64,000 bases of DNA from Brevundimonas lenta (GTDB lineage: Bacteria > Pseudomonadota > Alphaproteobacteria > Caulobacterales > Caulobacteraceae): assembly GCF_014196335.1 (NCBI RefSeq), contig NZ_JACIDM010000003.1, forward strand, positions 372,001 through 436,000, in the 5' to 3' direction. The translations under genes were made by a program, and so were the position numbers. A model generated the notes under the pieces. It was not told where the DNA came from. It made no database searches and saw only the letters and a list, made by a program, of their open reading frames with translations. Positions 1 to 7,540 of the stretch are shown one piece after another; position 1 is the first letter of the stretch, and each line of letters opens with the position of its first letter.

Positions 1-2148
1 GCGTTCGACCTGGCGTCCTACTGGCGTCTGGCGCTCAAGCACCGCGTCCTGATCCTGGGTTGCTTCCTGGCCGCCCTGGCCATCGGCGCCGCCCTGACCC
101 TGCTGATGACGCCGATCTATACGGCGCAGGCGACCCTGCAGATCGACCGCGAGGCCTCCCGCGTGTTCGACGCCGAGGACGTCACGCCGCGTGAATCCAT
201 GTCGCAGGGCGAAGAGTTCTTCCAGACCCAGTACGGCCTGCTGCGCAGCCGCTCGCTCGCCGAGCGCGTGGTCGAAAGCCTCGGCCTCGCCAGCTCCGAC
301 CAGGCCCTGGCCAACCTCGGCGTCGAGCCGCCGGCCCGCGTCGGGTCCGCCGCCGCCCAGGCCGAGCGCCGCCGCAACGCCGCCCTCGCCGCCGTCCAGG
401 CCAATCTGAGCGTCACCCCGGTGCGCGGTTCGCGCCTCGTCGCCGTCGGCTACGACAACCCGGACCCGGTGGTCGCCGCCCGCGTCGCCAACGGCTTCGC
501 CGAGAACTTCATCCAGGCCAACCTCGACCGGAAATTCCAGTCGTCGGCCTATGCCCGCGAGTTCCTCGAAGAGCGCATCGCCCAGACCAAGGGCCGCCTC
601 GAGGAGGCCGAGCGCCAGCTCGTCGCCTACGCCGCGAACCAGCAGATCATCAACGTCGGCGAGCCCAGCGAAGGCGGAGCCGACAGCTCGGGCAGCTCGC
701 AGTCGCTGGCCTCGAACAACCTCGTCGCCCTGAACGCCTCGCTGGCCGAGGCCCGTGCGGCCCGCGTCGCCGCCGAGGAGCGTTGGCGCTCGGCCCGCTC
801 GTCGCAGATCATGACCCTGCCGGAAGTCCTGCAGAACCCCTCGATCCAGCGCCTCGGCGAACAACGCGCCCAGCTGGAAGCCGAGTATCAGCAGAAGTCG
901 AGCGTCTATCAGGCCGACTATCCGGAGATGGTCCGCCTGCGCGGCCAGATCACCGAGATCGACGGCCAGATCCAGGCCCTGGCGTCCAACATCCGCGCCT
1001 CGATCCAGAGCCAGTATGTCGTCGCCGCCAACCAGGAGCGTTCGCTGCTGGGCCAGGTCAACGCGCTCAAGGGCGACGTCCTCGACCTGCGCGACCGCTC
1101 GATCCAGTACAACATCCTGCAGCGCGAGCTGGACACCACCCGCACGCTCTATGAAGCGCTGCTGCAGCGCTACAAGGAGGTCGGCGTCACCGGCAACGTG
1201 ACCGCCAACAACATCTCCATCGTCGACACCGCGCGTCCGCCGGAGTCGCCGTCCAAGCCGAACATGCTGATCAACCTCGCGCTGGCCGCCATCTTCGGCC
1301 TCGGCCTCGGCATCGTCGCCGCCCTGGTGCTGGAAGCGCTGGACGAGACCATCGCCACCCCGGACGACGTCGAGAAGAAGCTCGGCGTCCCGGTCCTCGG
1401 CGTCGTGCCGCTGCTGGACAAGGGTCAGACCACGGCCGCGGCCCTGGCCGACATCCGATCCGGATTCTCCGAAGCCTATTATTCGCTCCGAACGGCCTTG
1501 CAGTTCTCCACGCCCGACGGCGCGCCGGCCAGCATGCTGGTCTCCTCCGCCCGCCCGGCCGAGGGCAAGTCGACGACCGCCTACGCCGTGGCGCTCAACC
1601 TCGCCCGCGTCGGCAAGCGCGTGCTGCTGATCGACGGCGACCTGCGTAATCCGTCGATGCACCGCGTGGTCGGCGTCGACAACGAACGCGGCATGAGCAA
1701 CCTGCTCTCGGGCTCGTCGGATCTGGCCACGGTCGTCCAGCGCACCCGCCAGGACAATCTGTTCTTCATCCCCTGCGGCCCGCTGCCGCCGAACCCGGCC
1801 GAACTGTGGGGCAGCGATCGTCTGCGTCACTTCCTCGCCGAGGCGCGCAAGGACTTCGACCACGTCATCGTGGATGGTCCGCCGGTTCTGGGCTTCGCGG
1901 ATTCGCCCCTGCTGGCGGCCACCGTCGGCGGCGTCCTGTTCGTGCTCGAGGCCCGCGGCACCCGTCGCGGCCAGGCCCGCGGCGCCCTGCGTCGTCTGAA
2001 GGTGGGCCGCGCCCGCCTGCTCGGCGCGGTGCTGACCAAGTTCAACGCCAAGACCACCTCGTACGGCGGCTACGACTACGCCTACGACTACAACTACGGC
2101 GCTGAGGGCGGCGAGAAGAAGGGCGTCAAGAAGGGCAAGAAGGCTTGA
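1..2148 (+). CDS. Wzz/GumC-type chain-length determinant fused to a bacterial tyrosine kinase (5' end outside window)
   Basis: Inner-membrane polysaccharide co-polymerase with a cytoplasmic BY-kinase domain, controlling length and export of an exopolysaccharide. The reading frame is open from base 1, so the start is missing. The visible part has a first membrane helix (residues about 16-36), a long periplasmic coiled-coil region, a second helix (about 420-440), and a kinase domain with Walker A SSARPAEGKST (515-525), Walker A' VLLIDGDLRNP (541-551) and Walker B VIVDGPP (about 622). The C-terminus ends in a Tyr-rich stretch (about 687-700) followed by Lys-rich residues, the usual autophosphorylation tail. 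The next gene starts inside its stop codon, and a Wzy-like polymerase follows, which supports a Wzx/Wzy-type EPS locus extending to the left. Family call is firm; the polysaccharide is unknown. Confidence 0.93.
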   Translation, partial: AFDLASYWRLALKHRVLILGCFLAALAIGAALTLLMTPIYTAQATLQIDREASRVFDAEDVTPRESMSQGEEFFQTQYGLLRSRSLAERVVESLGLASSDQALANLGVEPPARVGSAAAQAERRRNAALAAVQANLSVTPVRGSRLVAVGYDNPDPVVAARVANGFAENFIQANLDRKFQSSAYAREFLEERIAQTKGRLEEAERQLVAYAANQQIINVGEPSEGGADSSGSSQSLASNNLVALNASLAEARAARVAAEERWRSARSSQIMTLPEVLQNPSIQRLGEQRAQLEAEYQQKSSVYQADYPEMVRLRGQITEIDGQIQALASNIRASIQSQYVVAANQERSLLGQVNALKGDVLDLRDRSIQYNILQRELDTTRTLYEALLQRYKEVGVTGNVTANNISIVDTARPPESPSKPNMLINLALAAIFGLGLGIVAALVLEALDETIATPDDVEKKLGVPVLGVVPLLDKGQTTAAALADIRSGFSEAYYSLRTALQFSTPDGAPASMLVSSARPAEGKSTTAYAVALNLARVGKRVLLIDGDLRNPSMHRVVGVDNERGMSNLLSGSSDLATVVQRTRQDNLFFIPCGPLPPNPAELWGSDRLRHFLAEARKDFDHVIVDGPPVLGFADSPLLAATVGGVLFVLEARGTRRGQARGALRRLKVGRARLLGAVLTKFNAKTTSYGGYDYAYDYNYGAEGGEKKGVKKGKKA

Positions 2149-3383
2149 GGGACCAGGCGGACCCTTCCGCACTTCCGGCGCAACAGCGGGGCCTCCTCGC
2201 GGGCGTCGCGCCCTATGCCCTGATTGTCGGCGGCATCCTGCTGGCCTGGCAGGTCGCCATCCAGCCGATCATGCAGCGCGCGCCGCCTGCGATCGCCGTG
2301 CGCGTCGCTCCAGGCTCGCCCTCGGTCCTGCGCCGCGCCGCCGAGGGGGAGCTGGCGGAGAACCGCAACGACAACGCCGCCTCCCTGGCGCGCGAGGCCC
2401 TGGCCCGCTCGCCGTTCGACGTCCGCGCCCTGCGCGTGGTCGGCCTGACCGAGGCCCGCGCCGGGCGTGAGGCCCAGGCCGACGACATCCTGACTCTCGC
2501 CGGCAACTGGAGCCTGCGCGACGACCCGGCCCACGCCTGGCTGGTCGAGTATCGCCTGCGCCGCGGCGACTACGCCTCGTCCTTCGCCCACGCCGACACC
2601 CTGGTGCGGCGTCGCGACGACATCCGGCCGCGCGTCTTCACCCTGTTCACCGCCGCGGCGACCCATGACCCGCAGCGGGCCATGCCGGAAGTCGCGCGCC
2701 TGCTGGCGGCCAAGCCGCCGTGGCGTCAGGCCTATCTGGAAAGCCTGTACGCCAGCACCGAGGGGCTCCAGCTGGCCGCCAACCTGGCGCTGATGCTGCA
2801 GAAGAGCCGCGCCCCGCTGAGCAATGACGAACTGCACCAGCTCTACATCCAGCTGCTCGAGAAGGGGCAGCTGGACGCCGTCCGCACCGTACGCGCCCGC
2901 CTGAACCGTCCCGTGGTGTCCAACGTCACCAACGGCGGCTTCGGCGATACCGAGGCTCCGCAGCCCTTCCAGTGGCGCCTGGCCCAGGACGCCGGCGTGG
3001 TCGCCGAGATCGTCTCCGACGACATTCGCCCGGCCGACCCCGCCCTGCGCGTCGACTACGACGGCTATTCGTCGTCCCGCATCGCCGAACAGCTGATGTT
3101 CCTGCCCCCGGGCCGGTACCGCCTTACCGCCGAGTCCCGCGCCGAGGCGGGCGATCCGGCCTCGCGCCTGGCCATGACGGTCACCTGCGCGCCCGGCGAT
3201 CTGAAGGTCCTGTCCACGCCGGCGGCCGCCGCCGGGGCCACGGTCTGGACCCCGTTCGCCGCGAGCTTCACCATACCCTCAGGTTGCCCGGCCCAATGGC
3301 TCAGACTCGAGACCCGGGCGGGCGACAAACGCGAGCAAACCGCCTTGTGGCTTGACCGGGTGGCCATCACAGCCATCGATTAG
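2145..3383 (+). CDS. TPR-like exopolysaccharide-locus membrane protein
   Basis: Protein of 412 residues starting at a TTG that overlaps the kinase stop codon (TTGA), so translation is probably coupled. It has one N-terminal membrane helix (about residues 21-38). A helical, Ala/Arg-rich middle (about 60-240) resembles tetratricopeptide repeats (SLAREALARSPFDVRALRV is typical). The C-terminal 150 residues look like a beta-sandwich domain (NGGFGDTEAPQPFQWRL onward) with carbohydrate-binding character. No catalytic motif is visible. Position between kinase and polymerase suggests a scaffold or accessory role in polysaccharide assembly or export; this is inferred from context. No gene symbol is justified. 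Confidence 0.75.
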   Translation: MRDQADPSALPAQQRGLLAGVAPYALIVGGILLAWQVAIQPIMQRAPPAIAVRVAPGSPSVLRRAAEGELAENRNDNAASLAREALARSPFDVRALRVVGLTEARAGREAQADDILTLAGNWSLRDDPAHAWLVEYRLRRGDYASSFAHADTLVRRRDDIRPRVFTLFTAAATHDPQRAMPEVARLLAAKPPWRQAYLESLYASTEGLQLAANLALMLQKSRAPLSNDELHQLYIQLLEKGQLDAVRTVRARLNRPVVSNVTNGGFGDTEAPQPFQWRLAQDAGVVAEIVSDDIRPADPALRVDYDGYSSSRIAEQLMFLPPGRYRLTAESRAEAGDPASRLAMTVTCAPGDLKVLSTPAAAAGATVWTPFAASFTIPSGCPAQWLRLETRAGDKREQTALWLDRVAITAID

Positions 3384-3528
3384 AAGCTTTGCTGTAGGCC
3401 ACATGCGTGGCGCATTTGCACCACTTCCGGCCTTAATCGTATTGCTTTTGAAACCTTCGCCGCCTATACCGGTTCTCGATACGTCGCGGGCCAGCCCGTA
3501 CCAAAGACCTGATTAGAAGGGGATTAGC

Positions 3529-3753
3529 ATGCGTAAGACCATCGCCGCTGTCACGGCGGGCCTGCTGCTCGTGGCTGGCCAAGCCGCTGCTGCCAACAAC
3601 ACGGCTGCTGCCCGTGTTGGCGACCGTGTCGGCGCCCGCGCTGACGCTTCGTCCGAGTTCTCGGGCATTCCGCTGCCGGTCGTTCTGATCGGCGCCGCCG
3701 TCCTCATCGCAGTCATCGTGGTTGCGACTGACGACGACTCGGAAAGCGACTAA
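3529..3753 (+). CDS. Small exported/membrane protein of the EPS locus
   Basis: Protein of 74 residues with a good ribosome site (AGAAGGGG about 8 bases before the ATG). It has a Sec signal peptide ending near AAAANN (residues about 1-22), a short polar stretch, then one hydrophobic helix (about 47-66: PVVLIGAAVLIAVIVVAT) and an acidic tail ending DDDSESD. The 145 bases upstream contain no other gene and probably hold its promoter. Similar tiny signal-plus-helix proteins are common beside polysaccharide genes but have no assigned function. It lies 40 bases before the Wzy-like gene in the same direction. Coding status is supported by the ribosome site and the clear protein architecture. Confidence 0.7.
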   Translation: MRKTIAAVTAGLLLVAGQAAAANNTAAARVGDRVGARADASSEFSGIPLPVVLIGAAVLIAVIVVATDDDSESD

Positions 3754-3793
3754 GCCGATCCGGTTCGCGCTGCGCCTGATGCAGTCGTAACGC

Positions 3794-5149
3794 GTGCCGA
3801 ATAAGGTTCTGAAGGGCCAGTGGGACGCTGCCGCAATCGCGGCGGCCATCCTGCTGGCCCTTTCGTTTGTCTTCGGCGGAGCCAGCCGTGAACACGCGCT
3901 CCGCCTCGCCGCCGTCGAGTTGGCGTCCCTGCCCCTTCTGATCATCGGCGCCGGCCGTCTGCTCAAGTCCGGCCTGTGGCGCGAACACCGGTTCGCCCTC
4001 GGCCTCCTCGGCGCTCTCGCCGCCCTTCCCCTGATCCAGCTGATCCCGCTGCCGCCCGCCGTCTGGACGGCCCTGCCCGGCCGCTCCGAGATGGTGCTGG
4101 CGCTCGAGCTGGCCGGCCTCCAGCCGGGCTGGGCCCCGCTCAGCGTCACGCCCGACCTGACGTGGCAGGCCTTCCTGGCCCTGCTGCCGCCCGCCGCCAT
4201 CTTCCTGGCCGTCCTGACCGCGCCCCAGAGCCTGACCGCCCGCATGGTCGCCTTCTGGCTGGGCGCCGCGGTCATCGGCATCCTGTTCGGCACAGCCCAG
4301 CTGGCCAGCGGCGGCGAGCGCCTCTACCCGTGGGCCACCACCAGCGCGGGCTCGGTCACCGGCTTCTTCGCCAACCGCAACCACCTGGCCACCCTGCTGC
4401 TGGCCACCCTGCCCTTCGCCGCCGTCTTCGGCGCGGCCGTCCTGCGCCGCCGCAGCGACAAGCGCATGCCCCTGTGGTTCGGCGCCCTGTTCATGGGTCT
4501 GGTCGTGGTCGGCCTCGCCGCCATCCGGTCGCGCGCCGGCGTCATCCTGTTCGGCCCGGTCGCCATCGCCAGCCTGCTGGCCGCCTGGGTCGCCGCCGGT
4601 CGCGGCCGCCCCAACCCCGCCCTGCTGGCCCTCGCCGGCGGCGTGGCCGCGGCGGTCGGCGCGGTGGCCATCCTGGCCCTGCCGCCCATCCTCGCCCGCT
4701 TCGACGTCCAGTCGGCGCCGGAAGGCCGGTTCGAGGGTTGGCCCGTCGTCGCCGAGGCCGCCAACACCTACCTGCCGCTGGGCTCAGGCATCGGCAGCTT
4801 CGACGCCGTCTTCCGCTCGGTCGAGCCGCTGGAGCGGCTGGACCCGACCTTCTTCAACCACGCCCACAACGAATACCTGGAGACCTGGCTGGAAGCCGGC
4901 TGGCTTGGCGCCGCCCTGATCATCGCCTTCCTGGTCTGGTACGGCCGTCGCCTGTGGGCGGCGTGGAAGGCCGGGCCCTCGCGTGAGCGCGACCTGCAAC
5001 GCGCCGCGAGCATCGCGCTTCTGGCCATGCTGGCCCACTCGGGCGTCGACTATCCCCTGCGCACGGCGACCCTGGCGGTCCTGTTCGCCCTCTGCGCCGC
5101 CATCCTGGAGAAGGCGGGGCGGCCCACCGACCGCGAACTGGCGACCTAG
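3794..5149 (+). CDS. Wzy/O-antigen ligase family polysaccharide polymerase
   Basis: Polytopic inner-membrane protein of 451 residues with about 10-12 hydrophobic helices and a large periplasmic loop. The loop has the conserved family motif NHAHNEYLETWLEAGWLG (around residue 355), typical of the Wzy_C/O-antigen ligase superfamily. Start is a GTG at 3794; no ATG lies nearby in frame. Proteins of this family polymerise lipid-linked repeat units or transfer glycans in the periplasm. Next to a Wzz-type kinase, polymerase is more likely than ligase, but the sequence alone does not separate them. Its stop codon overlaps that of the convergent gene at 5146 by four bases. Confidence 0.85.
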   Translation: MPNKVLKGQWDAAAIAAAILLALSFVFGGASREHALRLAAVELASLPLLIIGAGRLLKSGLWREHRFALGLLGALAALPLIQLIPLPPAVWTALPGRSEMVLALELAGLQPGWAPLSVTPDLTWQAFLALLPPAAIFLAVLTAPQSLTARMVAFWLGAAVIGILFGTAQLASGGERLYPWATTSAGSVTGFFANRNHLATLLLATLPFAAVFGAAVLRRRSDKRMPLWFGALFMGLVVVGLAAIRSRAGVILFGPVAIASLLAAWVAAGRGRPNPALLALAGGVAAAVGAVAILALPPILARFDVQSAPEGRFEGWPVVAEAANTYLPLGSGIGSFDAVFRSVEPLERLDPTFFNHAHNEYLETWLEAGWLGAALIIAFLVWYGRRLWAAWKAGPSRERDLQRAASIALLAMLAHSGVDYPLRTATLAVLFALCAAILEKAGRPTDRELAT

Positions 5150-5739
5150 GCTCCCGGCGCTCCATCCGTCACCACGACCGGCGCCGCCTCGACCGCCTGC
5201 GCCGGCTGCTCGCGCCACGCCGCGGCCGGGTTCAGCGCCGCGGTCGCCTCAAGGAAGGTGCCCGGCTTCATCGAGGGCTCCGCGGCCGTCTGCAGCCCCG
5301 CCGTCCGCGCCAGATCGGCGATGAAGCTGATGCAGTTGCGTCGCCGCAGGTCGTAGACCGACCCCTCCGGCCCGTTCCACCAGTCGGCCCGCGCCCGCAC
5401 CGCCCGATAGGCCTCGTCGCTGACGACCAGCTGCAGATAGGGCCGCCCCTCGTCGACGTAGCGGGGATCGGGATTTCGCACCTCGCCCGTATCACGCGCG
5501 AACAGCAGCTGCGGCCCCGGGTTCTTCGCCGTGAACCCCGCCGACCAGTCCACCGCCTCGCCCGTCGCGTCCAGGGTGCCCGTGGCGTGCACATAGGCGT
5601 GGGGGAACAGCAGCTCGCCGTTGCGCACCCGCGATCCCGGATGGGCGTAGAAGGTCAGCGTCACCGCCGCCCAGGCCGGCCCTGCGAACAACGCCAGCAG
5701 CACAGCCGGAAGGACGGCGCGGGCAAGGCGACGGAGCAT
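5146..5739 (-). CDS. Exported protein, possible permuted papain-fold (NlpC/LRAT-like) protein
   Basis: Protein of 197 residues with a Sec signal peptide (MLRRLARAVLPAVLLALFAG to AWA, about 1-25). A His-containing segment (LLFPHAYVHATG, about 44-55) comes before an Asn-Cys segment (RRNCISFIADLARTAGL, about 131-147). His first and NC later is the order seen in circularly permuted NlpC/P60 and LRAT-like papain folds, so a thiol hydrolase or amidase is possible. This is motif reasoning only. The C-terminus is Ala/Pro-rich and low in complexity. It is convergent with the polymerase gene and has its own direction and promoter. Confidence 0.6.
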   Translation of the reverse strand: MLRRLARAVLPAVLLALFAGPAWAAVTLTFYAHPGSRVRNGELLFPHAYVHATGTLDATGEAVDWSAGFTAKNPGPQLLFARDTGEVRNPDPRYVDEGRPYLQLVVSDEAYRAVRARADWWNGPEGSVYDLRRRNCISFIADLARTAGLQTAAEPSMKPGTFLEATAALNPAAAWREQPAQAVEAAPVVVTDGAPGA

Positions 5740-5791
5740 GCGGATCCCCGATCAGGCGCGCCGTTGCGCGACGCACCTGTCCAGAATGCGC

Positions 5792-5826
5792 AAAGGCCGC
5801 CGGGGTCTCCCCCGACGGCCTCTTTT
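5792..5826. terminator. GC-rich hairpin with T-run between two minus-strand genes
   Basis: Stem AGGCCG...CGGCCT plus an inner GGGG/CCCC pairing, followed on the + strand by CTTTTTCC. It lies just past the stop of the sugar transporter on the minus strand. The T-run favours termination of + strand transcripts; on the minus strand the hairpin is followed by TTTGCG. Probably bidirectional or only a stabilising stem. Confidence 0.55.
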
Positions 5827-5844
5827 TCCGTGCGCTGTGTCGGA

Positions 5845-7353
5845 TCAGTGCGAGGCGGGCGCCGCCACCACGTCCGAAGCCACCGCCTTGCTGCGCACCG
5901 CGGCGATCGCGAAGATCGTCAGGATGACGTAGCCCAGCGCCGGGATGATGAAGGCGGCGTTCAGGCTGCCCGCATCCGCCACCCGGCCGCCGACCAGCGG
6001 CAGGATCGCGCCGCCGATGATCGCCATACACAGCAGGCCCGACGTGGCCGAGGCCGGCGCCGACGACCGCTCCAGGGTCAGGGTGAAGATGGCCGGGAAC
6101 ATGATCGAGTTGAACAGGCCCACCGACAGCGCGGCGAAGGCTGCGCTGACGCCGCCCGTCTGGGTCACGACCAGGCACAGCACGGCGGCGCAGGTGGTGC
6201 AGATCGCCAGCAGGATGCTGGCCGGAACCCGCGTCAGGAAGGCGCTGCCCGCGAAACGGCCCATCAGGGCGCCGGCCCAGTACAGGGCGACCAGACGGCC
6301 CGCATCGTGGATCGGCAGGCCCAGGGTGCCTTCCGAGTGCAGCAGGTTGGTCATCAGGCTGCCGATGGTCACTTCCGAGCCGACGTAGACGAAGATGGCG
6401 ATGGCGCCGAAGATCGCCCATTTCGAGCCCAGCGCCTTGAGCGGCGATCCGGGGGTCTCGGCGTTGGCGTTGGCGCTGGCGGCGGTCAGCTTGCCGCGCA
6501 CGCTCCAGATGAAGGCGCCCAGCACGGCGAAGAACACCGCCAGACCGATGAAGATCGTGTCGATGTTGCGCAGGGTCGCTTCGCGCGCCGTGGCATCGGG
6601 AGCGGCCGCCGCGGCTTCCGCCACCGCCGTCGCGCCCGTGCCCGCGCCCATGGCGCCGAGGTAGTTCTGCAGGAACACCACCCAGCCGACGACCAGGCCC
6701 GCGGCCAGGCCGATGACCAGCCAGCCCTTCAGGTCACGACGCAGCGCGCCGATCAGCAGGCCGGCGACGGCGCCGATGCCGACGCCCAGAAGGATCAGCA
6801 GCAGGGCCGTGGGCGAGGCCAGGGCGCTGACGCCGCCGACGGCGAAGATGCCGCCCGACAGCATGACCGTCGCGCCCAGCAGCGGCCCGACGACCGTGCC
6901 CAGCGAGTTGAAGGCCTGCGAGAACACCAGACGGAAGTGCGAGCCCTCCGGCTTGCCCAGCGAGGCCGCCAGCGGGTTGGCCGCGACCTGCAGCAGGGTC
7001 ACGCCCGCCGCGATCACGAACAGGGCCACCAGGACGCCCGGATAGAAGTCGAAGATGGTCGACAGCGGCACGATCAGCGCGCCCAGCACCATCACGCCCA
7101 GGGCGCCGACGATGGACTTCGCATAGCCCAGCTTCGACAGCACGGCGGCGGCCGGCAGCGACACGATCCCGTAGGCCGTGAACCAGGCGAACTGGGTCAG
7201 CAGGGCCTCGGTGTAGTTCAGCTCGAACACGCCCTTCACCGCCGCGATCAGCGGATCGATCAGCGAGGTGGCGAAGCCCCAGGCGAAGAACAGGGTGGTC
7301 ACATAGGCGAATGCCGCGCCAGTTCGCTGAGCGGCGGTCTGTTGATCGGTCAT
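5845..7353 (-). CDS. FucP/GluP-type sugar MFS transporter
   Basis: Inner-membrane sugar:proton symporter of 502 residues with 12-14 hydrophobic helices. Family marks are FAWGFATSLIDPL near the N-terminus (about residues 25-37) and the LLQVAANPLAASLG segment (about 120-133), typical of the fucose/glucose/galactose group. A polar insert near residues 235-270 lies between helices. Glucose is the likely substrate because the gene sits beside maltodextrin-degrading enzymes whose final product is glucose, and glk is in the same window; this is inference. It is downstream of the TonB-dependent receptor on the same strand but 187 bases away, with a hairpin between, so it may have its own promoter. 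Confidence 0.85.
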   Translation of the reverse strand: MTDQQTAAQRTGAAFAYVTTLFFAWGFATSLIDPLIAAVKGVFELNYTEALLTQFAWFTAYGIVSLPAAAVLSKLGYAKSIVGALGVMVLGALIVPLSTIFDFYPGVLVALFVIAAGVTLLQVAANPLAASLGKPEGSHFRLVFSQAFNSLGTVVGPLLGATVMLSGGIFAVGGVSALASPTALLLILLGVGIGAVAGLLIGALRRDLKGWLVIGLAAGLVVGWVVFLQNYLGAMGAGTGATAVAEAAAAAPDATAREATLRNIDTIFIGLAVFFAVLGAFIWSVRGKLTAASANANAETPGSPLKALGSKWAIFGAIAIFVYVGSEVTIGSLMTNLLHSEGTLGLPIHDAGRLVALYWAGALMGRFAGSAFLTRVPASILLAICTTCAAVLCLVVTQTGGVSAAFAALSVGLFNSIMFPAIFTLTLERSSAPASATSGLLCMAIIGGAILPLVGGRVADAGSLNAAFIIPALGYVILTIFAIAAVRSKAVASDVVAAPASH

Positions 7354-7432
7354 TTCACTCCCCGTGGCCTTCGCGTCTCATGCGCGCGGCCGTTGATGTC
7401 CTTGGTTCCACCCGCCGTCCCTCGCGTCCAGC

Positions 7433-7446
7433 GGTTTAAGGAAACC
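7433..7446. promoter_or_regulatory. Palindrome upstream of the sugar transporter
   Basis: Perfect inverted repeat GGTTTAAGGAAACC (5+4+5), 80 bases before the transporter ATG at 7353. Its sequence differs from the TGCAA sites near the amylase genes, so a separate regulator is possible. Function not shown. Confidence 0.3.
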
Positions 7447-7487
7447 CGTAACCAAATGTGGCCCGGCTTCCCGTTCCGAACGACGAA

Positions 7488-7515
7488 GGGCCGCCCCGGT
7501 TTCCCGAAGCGGCCC
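7488..7515. terminator. Hairpin downstream of the maltodextrin receptor
   Basis: Inverted repeat GGGCCGC ... GCGGCCC with a 14-base loop, 26 bases past the receptor stop on the minus strand. No clear U-run follows, so this may be a weak terminator or an mRNA-stabilising stem. Confidence 0.45.
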
Positions 7516-7540
7516 TCGTGCAACCGGCCTGTACGGCCGA

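Noticed and set aside
1..5149. Holdfast (hfs) polysaccharide locus
   Set aside because: Kinase-fused Wzz and the following genes do not match the hfsA/hfsB arrangement, and no other hfs gene is visible.
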